Of a DNA stretch of 48,076 nucleotides, positions 8,426 through 18,662 are shown in pieces. The notes under the pieces were generated by a model. The model was not told where the DNA came from. It made no database searches and saw only the letters and a program-made list of their open reading frames with translations. The position numbers and the translations under genes were made by a program. Positions within the stretch are counted from its first letter, which is position 1. The number at the start of each line of letters is the position of its first letter. This DNA comes from Pseudobutyrivibrio ruminis (GTDB lineage: Bacteria; Bacillota; Clostridia; Lachnospirales; Lachnospiraceae), in the NCBI GenBank assembly GCA_015057315.1, contig SVER01000027.1, positions 1 through 48,076 of the forward strand, in the 5' to 3' direction.

Positions 8426-10705
8426 TTACGAAATTTTTTCTCCTCTTAATTGTCTTGTAGCTTCAACTAAGTTTATAAGGCTGGCTTTTGTTTCCTTATC
8501 GCCTCTTGTCTTTAAGCCACAGTCTGGGTTAACCCATAATTTGTCATCAGATACCTTTTGGCGCATCTTCGAAAGTGCTGTTACGATTTCCTCTACTGAA
8601 GGCACTCGAGGGCTGTGTATATCGTACACACCTGGACCAACTTCTGTCTTGAAATTTAATTTCTTTAGTGAATCTAGAATCTGAAGATCAGATCTTGATG
8701 CCTCAAAGGTAATAACATCTGCATCCATTGCATCTATTGCTGGAATAATATCTGTAAATTCGCTATAGCACATGTGAGTATGAATCTGTGTTTCAGGCTT
8801 CACCCCACTTGTGACAAGTCTAAAGGATGGAATCGCCCAATCCAAATACTGGCTGTACCAATCTGACTTTCTGAGTGGTAGCTTTTCCCTAAGCGCTGCT
8901 TCATCGATTTGGATAATACCTATTCCATTAGCCTCCAAATCAAGTACCTCATCACGAATTGCCAATGCGATTTGAAGTGTGCTTTCCTTGATAGAAATAT
9001 CTTCTCTAGGGAATGACCAGTTCAAAATAGTTACAGGGCCTGTAAGCATTCCTTTAACAGGCTTTTGGGTACAACTATTAGCAAACTTTGACCACTGTAC
9101 AGTGATAGCTTCTTTTCTGGATACATCTCCCCAGATAATTGGTGGCTTGACGCATCTTGTACCATAGGATTGAACCCATGCTTTCTTCGTAAATACGTAT
9201 CCATCTAAATGCTCTCCGAAATATTCAACCATATCATTTCGTTCAAACTCACCATGAACCAGTACGTCAAGTCCTATTTCTTCCTGGAGGGCAATACACT
9301 CTGCAATCTTTTTCTTGTTGAAATCGATGTACTCATCCCTGCTAATCTCGCCCTTTCTGTACATCAGCCTGTTTCTTCTGACTTCTTGCGTCTGTGGGAA
9401 TGAACCGATTGTTGTAGTTGGAAATTCAGGAAGCTTTAGTAATTCCTTTTGAAGCTTTTCTCTTACATTAAATTCAGGAAGTCTGACATAATCCTCATCC
9501 TTAATAGCCTTAACTCTGTCCTTAACTTCTTTGTTAAAGCTATCCTTTCTGTTTCTAAAAAGCTCTTCATTCTGCTTGAATACTTCGGTTGATTCATAAT
9601 CCTCTGTTTCAAATAATTCGGCCAGTTCCTTAAGCTCCTTAAGCTTCTCCTTCGCAAAAGCAAAATGCTTTGTGTAATCAGAAGAAAGCTCCGTTTCGTT
9701 CTCAAGTGTATAAGGCACATGAATTAATGAACACGATGTGCTGATGACTATCTGTTTTACACCAGCTTCCTTTAGTTCCTTAAGCACCTGAAGAGTATTA
9801 GCATAATTGTTCTTCCAAATATTTTTTCCATTTACAAGACCAGCGAAAAGAATTTTGTCCTTTGGAAAACCATTTTTCTGCACAAGTGAAAGTGTCTCTT
9901 TACCTTCCACAAAATCCAGACCAATACCATCAAAATCTAACTCAGAGATTTCATTGTAAACATCTCTTACATCCCCAAAATATGTTTGTAGCAATACTTT
10001 TACTGATTTTTTATTCGAAAGAATTTTATTGTAAATCTTAGTAAAAATTGCCTTCTCCCCCTCATCAATATCCTTAACCAGCCAAGGCTCATCAAACTGT
10101 AACCACTCTACATTTTTTTCATCAAGTGCTGTTATGAGCTTAATATATTCCTCTGTAAAAATATCAATGTAATCCTCAAAGCACTTTGTTCCTGTATACT
10201 TAAGCAGCTTTAAAAATGTAAATGGTCCTACAATAGCTGTCTTGGTTGAAATCCCCTTTGAAAGAGCATTTTCATATTCATCCAGTGGCTTTGTCCCTAC
10301 GAAGCTTACCTCTGTATCGTCTTCTATTTCAGGAACAATATAGTGATAATTTGTATTGAACCATTTTTTCATAGCAAGTGCCTTAACATTTTTGTCCCCC
10401 TTCTGATAACCACGTGCCATTGCAAAATATGTGTCGATAACTGAAAGCTCTAGCTTCTCATATCTTTTAGGTATCACGTTAAACAATACTGCAGTATCAA
10501 GTACTCCATCATAAAATGAAAAATCATTTGATGAAATAAAATCAATTCCAGCCTCTGACTGGCTTTTAAGTCCATACTCCTTTTGACGGTCAGCCTCGCC
10601 GTAGATGTCATCCTGATTTATCTCCCCTTTAAAGTATTTTTCCAGTGTAAATTTTAATTCTCTATCTTTTCCAATTCTTGGAAATCCAATAACTGCTGTT
10701 TTCAT
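8426..10705 (-). CDS. metE: Cobalamin-independent methionine synthase
   Basis: A 759-aa enzyme, full length for MetE, that transfers the methyl group of methyl-THF-polyglutamate to homocysteine in the cytoplasm. The N-terminal half starts GFPRIGKDRELK. The C-terminal half carries FPTTTIGSFPQT, the zinc ligands in HTHMCYSEF and NPDCGLKTRG, and DADVITFEASRSD. It is the first gene of metE-metF and is divergent from a LysR regulator with a dyad in the shared gap. The RBS AGGAG lies about 8 nt before the ATG. Confidence 0.97.
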   Translation of the reverse strand: MKTAVIGFPRIGKDRELKFTLEKYFKGEINQDDIYGEADRQKEYGLKSQSEAGIDFISSNDFSFYDGVLDTAVLFNVIPKRYEKLELSVIDTYFAMARGYQKGDKNVKALAMKKWFNTNYHYIVPEIEDDTEVSFVGTKPLDEYENALSKGISTKTAIVGPFTFLKLLKYTGTKCFEDYIDIFTEEYIKLITALDEKNVEWLQFDEPWLVKDIDEGEKAIFTKIYNKILSNKKSVKVLLQTYFGDVRDVYNEISELDFDGIGLDFVEGKETLSLVQKNGFPKDKILFAGLVNGKNIWKNNYANTLQVLKELKEAGVKQIVISTSCSLIHVPYTLENETELSSDYTKHFAFAKEKLKELKELAELFETEDYESTEVFKQNEELFRNRKDSFNKEVKDRVKAIKDEDYVRLPEFNVREKLQKELLKLPEFPTTTIGSFPQTQEVRRNRLMYRKGEISRDEYIDFNKKKIAECIALQEEIGLDVLVHGEFERNDMVEYFGEHLDGYVFTKKAWVQSYGTRCVKPPIIWGDVSRKEAITVQWSKFANSCTQKPVKGMLTGPVTILNWSFPREDISIKESTLQIALAIRDEVLDLEANGIGIIQIDEAALREKLPLRKSDWYSQYLDWAIPSFRLVTSGVKPETQIHTHMCYSEFTDIIPAIDAMDADVITFEASRSDLQILDSLKKLNFKTEVGPGVYDIHSPRVPSVEEIVTALSKMRQKVSDDKLWVNPDCGLKTRGDKETKASLINLVEATRQLRGEKIS

Positions 10706-10795
10706 AACTTATTTCTCCTTCTCATTTATTATTTTATTGGTTGAAAGTATAAACCTAGAGAATTAATAGGTAAAATATTTAAAATTATGTTATAT

Positions 10796-10814
10796 CCATA
10801 GATATTTTCTATGG
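10796..10814. promoter_or_regulatory. Dyad in the metE/lysR divergent promoter
   Basis: CCATAG and CTATGG are perfect inverted arms around a 7-nt A/T spacer, placed between the divergent metE and LysR starts. Size and position fit a LysR-type binding site. Binding by the neighbouring regulator is inferred. Confidence 0.5.
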
Positions 10815-10869
10815 TTTAAGCTATTATATTATCAATATCTATTTCTAATTCGTAAATACGGAGGTTCCT

Positions 10870-11769
10870 ATGACATTAAAACAGCTTAGATACATAGTGA
10901 CAGTAGCAGATATTGGAAATATCACAGAGGCAGCAAAGAGACTATATATAGCTCAACCCAGCCTTACTGCTGCAATTATAGAGCTAGAAAAAGAATATGG
11001 AATCACCATATTTAACAGAGGCAAAAGGGGAATCACCATCACTAACGAGGGTGAAGAATTCCTAGGATATGCCCGTCAGATATTAGAGCAGGCAAATCTT
11101 ATTGAAGACAGATATATGGGACAAACTAAACGAAAAACCAAATTCTGTGTCTCTTCTCAGCATTATTCATTTGTAGTGGAAGCATTTGTTGAATTACTAA
11201 AAAAATATGGTGGTGAATCCTATGAATTTCACATGAGAGAAACCCAGACTTTTGACATTATAGATGATGTGGCCCATCTTAGAAGTGAAGTAGGTGTACT
11301 GTATTTAAACAAATTTAACGAAACCGTAATCCGAAAAACACTTAAGGATAATGGACTGTTTTTCACGCCTTTATTCAAAGCAAAGCCCCATGTATTTATT
11401 GGCAAAGGCTCGCCTCTAGCATCAAAGAAAAAACTTACACCTGAGGATTTAAAGCCTTATCCCCGCCTTTCTTATGAACAGGGAAGTCACAACTCCTTCT
11501 ATTTTTCAGAAGAGATACTAAGCACCCTAGATTGTGACAAGGATTTGATTGTTTGTGATCGTGCTACTCTATTTAATATGCTGGTGGGTCTAAACGGATA
11601 CACCATCTGCAGTGGTGTTATTAGTGAAGAATTGAACGGCTCCAACATTATTGCCAAGCCTTTAGATGTGGACGATTATATGGAGATAGGCTATATTCTG
11701 CCTATCTCCATCAAACCATCCCCAATGACAGTTAAATATATTAGTTTACTGGAGGAGCTGGTAAAATAA
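10870..11769 (+). CDS. LysR family transcriptional regulator, probable regulator of metE-metF
   Basis: A 299-aa LysR-type protein. Residues 1-60 carry the winged helix-turn-helix (LKQLRYIVTVADIGNITEAA, AQPSLTAAI). Residues about 90-295 form the two-lobed effector-binding domain. The start follows GGAGG 5 nt upstream. It is divergent from metE, the arrangement seen for MetR-like regulators. The effector (homocysteine for MetR) cannot be read from the sequence, and it is not necessarily a MetR orthologue. Confidence 0.9.
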   Translation: MTLKQLRYIVTVADIGNITEAAKRLYIAQPSLTAAIIELEKEYGITIFNRGKRGITITNEGEEFLGYARQILEQANLIEDRYMGQTKRKTKFCVSSQHYSFVVEAFVELLKKYGGESYEFHMRETQTFDIIDDVAHLRSEVGVLYLNKFNETVIRKTLKDNGLFFTPLFKAKPHVFIGKGSPLASKKKLTPEDLKPYPRLSYEQGSHNSFYFSEEILSTLDCDKDLIVCDRATLFNMLVGLNGYTICSGVISEELNGSNIIAKPLDVDDYMEIGYILPISIKPSPMTVKYISLLEELVK

Positions 11770-11810
11770 ATTATTTACTTCAACTTTTATCAACTATAGT
11801 ATTTATACAC

Positions 11811-14150
11811 CTATTGAACAATGGCATCTATTGAATTACCAATTGAACCATTGCCCTGGAATCCGATTTCTACAGACTGACCATTTGCAATGCTCTTGTT
11901 CCAATCAACTGGAGTGATTACATAGTAGTCACCCTCTGCCTCAACTGACATATTCCAGCTAGAACCGATGTTTACATCGCTCTTCTTAATCTTGATTGTC
12001 CAATCATTTACAGTTGAACCTGTGTTGTTCTCAAGCTTAAGGCTTACATTGTAACCACCATTCCACCTACTGATAGATGTATTTAAATCAAGCCCCTTTG
12101 GAGCTGGCTGTGATGGCTCTGGGTTAGAAGGTTCAGGGTTACTTGGCCGTGATGCAGGCTGTGAGCCCTGAGACTGATTATTTACAGGCTCGAAGATCCA
12201 CTCCTGGTTTGGATTACCATAGTATAACCACTGGCATACATTTGTACCGTCTACCTTTTTATGCTCATAAACATCCACATATCTGACAGCATTAGATACC
12301 TTTGTACCAATAGTGTATACACCGCTCTTCTTTGTATTCTTTACAACAAACTGCTGTGCATCATGTCCATAAGCTGTGTAAATCTGAAGATTTGCACCAT
12401 CTTCATCTGCTCCGTTTGCAACATCAAGCATGTAGTTACCAAGACCAGACTTAAGAGTGATATAGCCATTTCCTACATTTTCTACATACCATTTCTGTCC
12501 CTGTACACCTGTACCTGTGCTGATGATTACATTAGTAGCTGGTGCTGCCTTGTCATCAGTAACTGTAAGATACTTCTGGGAATTTGTATTCTTAAGATAG
12601 TACCATCCATTAGCAATGCTTGCCGTTGAATTCGTATTTACGTTTTGACCACTTGGCTGTGTTGGCTGTGGCTCTTCAGTTGCAGTGCTACCGTTAGCAT
12701 CTGTTGCCTTCCATCTATCAAATGCAAAGCTTCCGCGGAATACAAGGCAGATATCCTTTGTTCCTGAAACATTCTTTACATTTGCTGTGAAATCCTTGAA
12801 TGAACCGTTTGTTGCAGATACATTTATTGTTCCAAGAAGTGTTCCGTTCTGAGAGCCTTCTCTTACTTCAATGCTTCCGTTTCCGTTACTCTGAACTGTA
12901 GCAGTGATAGCAGATACACCCTTTGTAAACTTAACGCCCTTAGTCTTTGTGAAATCACCATTGTTGATATCAGATACCCAAGCGCTTCCATCGCCGTTAC
13001 CACGTACCTGGATGCCAGCCTGAGTGAACATTGTCTCTGCCTGTACCCAATCGTATGGGTTAACAGATGGGTTCATAGGCACACCATTTAATGTCTGCTT
13101 AACTGTGTTGATTCTGCCGTTTGAAACATTAACTCTATCAATGTGAGTTGTTCTGTATCCAAGGTTTCTTCTAACTACCTGGCTCTCAACAGTGTGTGTA
13201 TGATATGCCATATAGTACTGGCCCTTGAACTCAAAAATCTGATGATGATTGTTACCACCAGAACCATTAAAGAATTGAGCTGGGTTTCCCATAATCTCAC
13301 CCTGGTATGTGAAAGGTCCCATTGGATTACGGCTGGTCATTACCTGGATTGTTGCATTTCTGAAGCCATCGCGGCAGTTCCAGTTTGAGCAGTATGAATA
13401 GTAATATGTGTTACCAATCTTATTGATTCCTGAATCCTCAAAAAGGTAAGGAGCATCAATCATAGCTGCTGTACCAGAAGTGCTTATCATGTCGTTACCA
13501 AGCTTAATAACTCTGGCTGTTCTTGGATGTGCATCCTGTCCTCTTGGAACGCCACCACCAAAGTAAAGGTAGCCTGTTCCATCGCTATCTACAAGGACAG
13601 CTGGGTCGAAGAGCCATTCTACATTACAGTTAGGTGTTGATTTTGTAATGAAAGCTCTGCCGATTGGGTCACGCCATGGACCTGTAGGGCTATCAGCTGT
13701 TAATACGCCGATTGAGCTTGCATTGTTTGCAAAATAAAGGAAGAATTTATCCTTACCATTAATTCTCTTCCAGCAAACTGTTGGTGCCCATGAGTTGTTA
13801 GCCCACTTTGCTGCACCATTTCTGCCTGCAATATTGAAAGCACCATGGTCAGTCCAGTTAACCATATCCTTTGATGAATAGCAGTTAAGCTGATTAATCT
13901 TTCCGTATGTGTTTTCGTTGTTGCCAGCGAATTCTTCACTATCGTTTGTAGTATAAACATAAACTGTATCATTGTATACCATGACACCTGGATCAGCGCC
14001 ATAGCTTTGTGTAACTAACGGATTGTTTTCATAATCGCCCTTAACATAGCTTCCATTGATTACAGTAGCAGCTGACACATCCTGTGTCATTCCCGCAAAC
14101 ATAGCTGCTGTCATAGCTAGTCCGAGCATACTCTTAATAAATTTGTTCAT
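11811..14150 (-). CDS. Secreted GH43 arabinofuranosidase/xylosidase-like enzyme with CBM6-like, CBM13 and CBM2 modules
   Basis: A 779-aa protein with a signal peptide (residues 1-28, ending DVSAA). The GH43 domain spans about 30-350 with all three catalytic acids visible: D53 in GADPGVM, D182 in FDPAVL and E238 in YLFEDSG. A CBM6-like module follows (VQAETMF start, about 367-485), then a Thr/Pro linker, a ricin-type beta-trefoil CBM13 (about 510-655, ending NQEWIFEPV), a Pro-rich linker and a C-terminal CBM2 (about 685-779). The fold and architecture suggest removal of arabinose side chains from xylan. It lies 82 nt after the GH10 xylanase gene and is probably co-transcribed with it. The CBM13-CBM2 half is nearly the same as in that xylanase. 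Confidence 0.9.
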   Translation of the reverse strand: MNKFIKSMLGLAMTAAMFAGMTQDVSAATVINGSYVKGDYENNPLVTQSYGADPGVMVYNDTVYVYTTNDSEEFAGNNENTYGKINQLNCYSSKDMVNWTDHGAFNIAGRNGAAKWANNSWAPTVCWKRINGKDKFFLYFANNASSIGVLTADSPTGPWRDPIGRAFITKSTPNCNVEWLFDPAVLVDSDGTGYLYFGGGVPRGQDAHPRTARVIKLGNDMISTSGTAAMIDAPYLFEDSGINKIGNTYYYSYCSNWNCRDGFRNATIQVMTSRNPMGPFTYQGEIMGNPAQFFNGSGGNNHHQIFEFKGQYYMAYHTHTVESQVVRRNLGYRTTHIDRVNVSNGRINTVKQTLNGVPMNPSVNPYDWVQAETMFTQAGIQVRGNGDGSAWVSDINNGDFTKTKGVKFTKGVSAITATVQSNGNGSIEVREGSQNGTLLGTINVSATNGSFKDFTANVKNVSGTKDICLVFRGSFAFDRWKATDANGSTATEEPQPTQPSGQNVNTNSTASIANGWYYLKNTNSQKYLTVTDDKAAPATNVIISTGTGVQGQKWYVENVGNGYITLKSGLGNYMLDVANGADEDGANLQIYTAYGHDAQQFVVKNTKKSGVYTIGTKVSNAVRYVDVYEHKKVDGTNVCQWLYYGNPNQEWIFEPVNNQSQGSQPASRPSNPEPSNPEPSQPAPKGLDLNTSISRWNGGYNVSLKLENNTGSTVNDWTIKIKKSDVNIGSSWNMSVEAEGDYYVITPVDWNKSIANGQSVEIGFQGNGSIGNSIDAIVQ

Positions 14151-14232
14151 ATATTTTCCCTCTTAATTGTAATGTCAACAATGTGGCTTGAGGAGTGATG
14201 TAGCTTTAGTTATTAGTTACCTGACAAATCTA

Positions 14233-16305
14233 TTATTGAACATCCATATAAAGGTTATTTGAAACGCTACCTGAACCGTTAAAGCCGAACTCAACGCTTC
14301 CGCCATTTGCGATTGATGCATTCCATGAAACTGGTGTGATTACGTAGTATTCGCCTGACTCTTTAACGTTTACATTCCAGCTAGAATCCATCTTTACTTC
14401 GCTCTTCTTAAGCTTAAGTGTCCAACCGTTTACAGTCTTACCTGTGTTGTTAGAAATCTTGATGCTAGCTGTGTAACCGCCACCCCAGCTGTTGATAGAA
14501 GCTTCTGCCTTAAGGCCTGTAGCTGCTGGCTGTGAAGCTGGCTGTTCTGCTGGTTGTGGCTGTGGTTGTGGTTTGCTCTGTGGCTGTGGATTGCTCTTTG
14601 ACTGTGAAGCTGACTGGTTGTTCACTGGCTCAAAAATCCACTCCTGGTTAGGGTTGCCATAGTATAACCACTGACATACATTTGAACCATCTGTCTTCTT
14701 ATGTTCGTAAACGTCCACATATCTTACAGCGTTAGAAACCTTTGTACCGATAGTGTATACGCCACTCTTCTTTGTATTCTTAACGATGAACTGCTGTGCA
14801 TCATGTCCGTAAGCAGTGTAAATCTGAAGGTTTGCACCATCTTCATCTGAACCGTTTGCAACATCAAGCATAAATTCGCCAAGACCAGACTTAAGTGTGA
14901 TATATCCATTTCCCTTGTTTTCAACATACCACTTCTGTCCCTGCACACCTGTGCCCTTGCTGATTACTACATTTGTAGCTGCTGCAGCCTTGTCATCAGC
15001 AACTGTAAGGTACTTCTGAGAATTTGTATTCTTAAGGTAGTACCAACCATTTGCAATGTTTGCTGTAGAGTTGTTGTTTACATTCTGACCACTTGGCTGT
15101 GTAGGCTGTGGATTAGTTGGCTGTGGCTGTGGATTAGATGGCTGTCCAAGTACCTCTGTGTATGCCTGGATAACCTTGTTGTAAGACTGCTTTGGTGAAC
15201 CTGGAGCAGAGAACAGTAATGGAGCCTGATTCTTAACCCATGTTGTCTGATCTGAAAGTCCCCACCATGTAACGCCTGTAATCTTACCGCCATTCTTCTT
15301 TGCCTTATTGATATTCTTGAAAAGGTTGTATGCATAGTTAGCCATGTCATAATCACCCTTGTTAGAAATATCAAGCTCTGTAATCTGAACTTCGAATCCT
15401 GCACGAAGGAATGAGTTAAGAGCATTTGTGTAATAATCAACTGATGGGAAATTTGTTCCAAGGTGAGACTGCATACCTACACCTGCACAAACCTTCTTGC
15501 CCTGGTTGATGTAATTAACAAGCTTGATAACATCATTAACTTCCATGTATGTGTTGTAATCATTGTAGAAAAGCTTTACAGAATCCTGAAGCTTGAAATA
15601 CTCAAGTGTCTGATAAGCATAGTTAAATGCCTTCTTTACGTAAGTTGCATTTACCTTGTTATTTCCATAAACTGCTTCCCAGCCTGAGTTTTCTGCATGA
15701 AGGATTTCGTTTGCAATATCCCATGCATAAACAACACTGCCATACTGATTTAAATATACATGGTTCATAACTGTCTTTACATACATCTCAAGACGTGCAT
15801 CCATAACCTGCTGATTTACGAAACCGCCATATCCAGCATAGTTACTTCTGAAGAACCATGAAGGTGTCTGTGAATGCCATACTAATGTATGAGCTCTCAT
15901 CTTAAGACCATTGTTGTAGCAGATTTTCATAACTTCATCTACTGTACTGAAGTTAATCTGTGGAACATAAGACTCACGATAATTATCAGGAATATAATAT
16001 CCCTGCTTCTTAGCCTGGTCTGTTGAGATAAGCTTAGCCGAACCTCCCAACAAAGCATCTGGCTTCATCTCGTTTTCCAGAGTAATACTGTTGTAATGCT
16101 TCTTTAAAAATGCTAGCTGATTTGCATCACGAAGCTGATACAAATTGATACATGTTCCTGAATAACCATATGAGGAACCATATGTATTCAGAAGAGTTGT
16201 TTCTGCCGCCTGAGCACTAAGCGATGGTGTTGATACGCACATTGTAAGGGCGCAAGCAACTACCAAGAGCTTGCTCATTAAGCTCTTAAATACTTTCCTT
16301 CTCAT
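14233..16305 (-). CDS. Secreted GH10 endo-1,4-beta-xylanase with CBM13 and CBM2 modules
   Basis: A 690-aa protein from the ATG at 16305, chosen because AGGGAG lies 9 nt upstream; a TTG at 16350 would add 15 residues that do not look like a signal peptide. The signal peptide covers about 1-34. The GH10 barrel (about 45-390) has the acid/base Glu in WDIANEI (E200) and the nucleophile in ITELDIS (E310), plus HTLVWHSQ. Pro/Gln linkers join it to a CBM13 trefoil and a C-terminal CBM2. It cuts xylan backbones outside the cell. It is first in the pair with the GH43 gene, and the divergent gap before 16618 should hold its promoter. Confidence 0.96.
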   Translation of the reverse strand: MRRKVFKSLMSKLLVVACALTMCVSTPSLSAQAAETTLLNTYGSSYGYSGTCINLYQLRDANQLAFLKKHYNSITLENEMKPDALLGGSAKLISTDQAKKQGYYIPDNYRESYVPQINFSTVDEVMKICYNNGLKMRAHTLVWHSQTPSWFFRSNYAGYGGFVNQQVMDARLEMYVKTVMNHVYLNQYGSVVYAWDIANEILHAENSGWEAVYGNNKVNATYVKKAFNYAYQTLEYFKLQDSVKLFYNDYNTYMEVNDVIKLVNYINQGKKVCAGVGMQSHLGTNFPSVDYYTNALNSFLRAGFEVQITELDISNKGDYDMANYAYNLFKNINKAKKNGGKITGVTWWGLSDQTTWVKNQAPLLFSAPGSPKQSYNKVIQAYTEVLGQPSNPQPQPTNPQPTQPSGQNVNNNSTANIANGWYYLKNTNSQKYLTVADDKAAAATNVVISKGTGVQGQKWYVENKGNGYITLKSGLGEFMLDVANGSDEDGANLQIYTAYGHDAQQFIVKNTKKSGVYTIGTKVSNAVRYVDVYEHKKTDGSNVCQWLYYGNPNQEWIFEPVNNQSASQSKSNPQPQSKPQPQPQPAEQPASQPAATGLKAEASINSWGGGYTASIKISNNTGKTVNGWTLKLKKSEVKMDSSWNVNVKESGEYYVITPVSWNASIANGGSVEFGFNGSGSVSNNLYMDVQ

Positions 16306-16617
16306 CTTACATTTCTCCCTTAAAAAATGATTTAACTCATCTCCCCTCAAGCCAAAAACATTTTAACTTAAATTTAGTTTTAGTATTTTCTAATTGTTGC
16401 TTTTTAACTTCTAAATCTTGCTTTATTTCGCTAAAATTACGAAATTGTTGCATAATGCACAAAAACACTTGAAAGTTCTTGGGATATTTGCGGCATTGAA
16501 TTTTGTATGTCTATTTACCATTATATCTACAACCATAATTCACAGATTATACCCATTTAGATTATATAATTCAGTTAGCGTTATAGAATATTCATATATT
16601 GCATTTAGAGGTGTTGT
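16306..16617. promoter_or_regulatory. Divergent promoter region of the xylanase and the 16618 gene
   Basis: This AT-rich gap holds two dyads: ATTTCG and CGAAAT around 9 nt at 16425-16445, and TGCATAATGCA at 16449-16459. A half-match (TTTTAGTA) to the LacI-type operator sequence lies near 16379. No gene is convincing here. Confidence 0.45.
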
Positions 16618-18651
16618 ATGAAACGATTTAAAAATTATTTTTTAAGAATATTTAGCACAGCTTTTGTGTTCTTATTTGCTTTCACAAGCATTTTCTCATT
16701 TGTATCAAATGCTAAGGCATCAGATGTTGAAATCGTAAAAGATTCATCTACAGATAAAACTGCAGGAAAAAGGACATTAACAGGACCTTACCTTACTAAC
16801 TTTGATGCCCCTGCCTTTAATGAGCCTTTTGATACCACCGCAACTATCCAAACCAATGAAGGGTATCAATGGGATATTCCTGTTATCTGGGTTGATGAAA
16901 AGGGACGTGTAGCAACCACCTGTTTAAGAGGCGTAAGCTATGCCCCAGTATTTGCCTTCTATGTTCCTGAAAACGTAGTATTAACTGGAGATGATGGAAG
17001 TACTAGTTTCTCTATCAAGATGCCAGAATTCCTGACTACCTTGTATAAGGATGCAAGCTTCCTTTCTGTTTCAAATCCTTCCACCAAAATCACATTTATC
17101 ACCACTAGCTCTATAGTTGATTTTGTTGGTGAAGCATTTACCACTCCTGCTGTAGAGGCTGCGCTTTTCACATCCTACAATCTAAGTGATACGGCAACTG
17201 CGCCAGTTAGTTCAGGTAGTACAAATAACGGTGGGCAAGGCCAGGCTACTCCTGCTGCACCTTCAAATAATGCTACACCTTCTCCTAATCCAACCCCTTC
17301 GCCTTCTCCTACACCTGATAAGGATTTAGTAGAAATCCACTGTAGCGCAGGTGCGATTGAGCTACTTGGTAAGGAGAACCTAAGCTGGTTTACTAACCTT
17401 GTAAGAAATGTTATAGAACCACAGGCTGTAAATCTGCTTATGGAATCTTTCCCGTCATATTCGGTAGCAGCTAATACTACTGGAAGAGATGAACTAGGCA
17501 GAAAAATTGGTTTATACATTTATGACGAACGTCGCCAAATTGATAAAGAAAAGGACACAGAAGATGTATTAGCTTATGTTGATTCCACATACGATAAAAA
17601 TAATGACTCTGCATATTCTTATTTCATAGGCGTAAATACTGGAACTCTCTATGATTATGATGTAGATGCAGAAAAAATTGTCTTTAATAAGAGTCAGCTT
17701 CATAATTTGAACAATACACTAGTTCATGAACTAATGCATGCTTTCATGAACGACTATACTAGGGTTGGAATGGAAGGAACTGTACCTTATGATACCCTGA
17801 CAAAGAAAGATAACATGTTTCCGGCCTGGTTTGTGGAAGGTAGTGCATCATCAGTAGAAAACGTCTATGAATATAGACAAAGGCATTTTCAAGCAATGAG
17901 AACCTACACTGATGAAGCTGGAAATCAGGTTGTTAATGATACTTATACTAAAGAATTACTCCTTTCATTTTACGCTAACTTTGACGATGAGGATTATGGT
18001 GGCGCTAGTATCAGTACAACTAAACCTGATTATAATCATCAAACCAGGAATACAACCAGTAGATATGTCACCGGCTATCTTGCATGCATGTATCTTTCAA
18101 AGCTTGCGGTAGATAGTGGTCATGTATCAACCTATAGCTCTGTACTAAACGATAATACCAACGAAAAAGGATTTGATTCCCAAGCTATACGCTTCGGTTT
18201 TGATTCAATACTTTATGATATACATAATGGTAAAACATTAGATACTATAGTAAATGAAATCTCAGAAGGCAAATATGCAAACACAGCTGGTTTTCAAAAT
18301 GCATTTTTAACTGAAAATGATGGTTCTGTAGATTTTTGTGTAGACTTCCTTAATTATCTAAATGATGTGTCTAAAAAGCTTACTGAGGAAAATGGTGGAG
18401 AAGAAACTTTGGCAAACGGTTCCATGCTTCTTCCTTTCGACACCGAAAAACGCTCACCTTTGCCGCTGGATGATAAATTACCTCCTGACATGCCAGCTCA
18501 AACACATTACATAATTACTGATAACAATGATTTTGAACCATCCACTGTGGCTGAAATAGACACCTATGACCAGGGTGGTTTGTCGTATCCAGGTATCGTA
18601 TATACGAATAATGATAATATGGTTAGTGAACCTGAGGATAATGATAATTAA
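16618..18651 (+). CDS. Putative secreted gluzincin-type metallopeptidase of unknown specificity
   Basis: A 677-aa protein with a signal peptide (about 1-34, ending NAKAS), an N-terminal region of unknown fold (about 45-195), a Pro/Ser/Thr-rich linker (about 200-235) and a C-terminal region with H370-E-L-M-H374 followed by E407 in WFVEGSAS. The HExxH plus downstream WFxEG pattern is that of gluzincin peptidases of the MA clan. I do not recognise the N-terminal region or a named family. AGAGGTG sits 4 nt before the ATG. A strong terminator follows the stop. A role in protein turnover outside the cell is likely, but the target is unknown. Confidence 0.7.
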   Translation: MKRFKNYFLRIFSTAFVFLFAFTSIFSFVSNAKASDVEIVKDSSTDKTAGKRTLTGPYLTNFDAPAFNEPFDTTATIQTNEGYQWDIPVIWVDEKGRVATTCLRGVSYAPVFAFYVPENVVLTGDDGSTSFSIKMPEFLTTLYKDASFLSVSNPSTKITFITTSSIVDFVGEAFTTPAVEAALFTSYNLSDTATAPVSSGSTNNGGQGQATPAAPSNNATPSPNPTPSPSPTPDKDLVEIHCSAGAIELLGKENLSWFTNLVRNVIEPQAVNLLMESFPSYSVAANTTGRDELGRKIGLYIYDERRQIDKEKDTEDVLAYVDSTYDKNNDSAYSYFIGVNTGTLYDYDVDAEKIVFNKSQLHNLNNTLVHELMHAFMNDYTRVGMEGTVPYDTLTKKDNMFPAWFVEGSASSVENVYEYRQRHFQAMRTYTDEAGNQVVNDTYTKELLLSFYANFDDEDYGGASISTTKPDYNHQTRNTTSRYVTGYLACMYLSKLAVDSGHVSTYSSVLNDNTNEKGFDSQAIRFGFDSILYDIHNGKTLDTIVNEISEGKYANTAGFQNAFLTENDGSVDFCVDFLNYLNDVSKKLTEENGGEETLANGSMLLPFDTEKRSPLPLDDKLPPDMPAQTHYIITDNNDFEPSTVAEIDTYDQGGLSYPGIVYTNNDNMVSEPEDNDN

Positions 18652-18662
18652 CTTTTAAAGTC

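Noticed and set aside
12261..12629. 122-codon Cys/Ile-rich frame on the + strand
   Set aside because: It lies wholly antisense to the CBM13 module of the GH43 gene and has no RBS or recognisable domain.
16418..16621. A 67-codon reading frame ending in a 4-nt overlap with the 16618 gene
   Set aside because: It begins at TTG with no RBS, lies in the divergent promoter region and has no family likeness; the ATGA-type overlap is probably chance.
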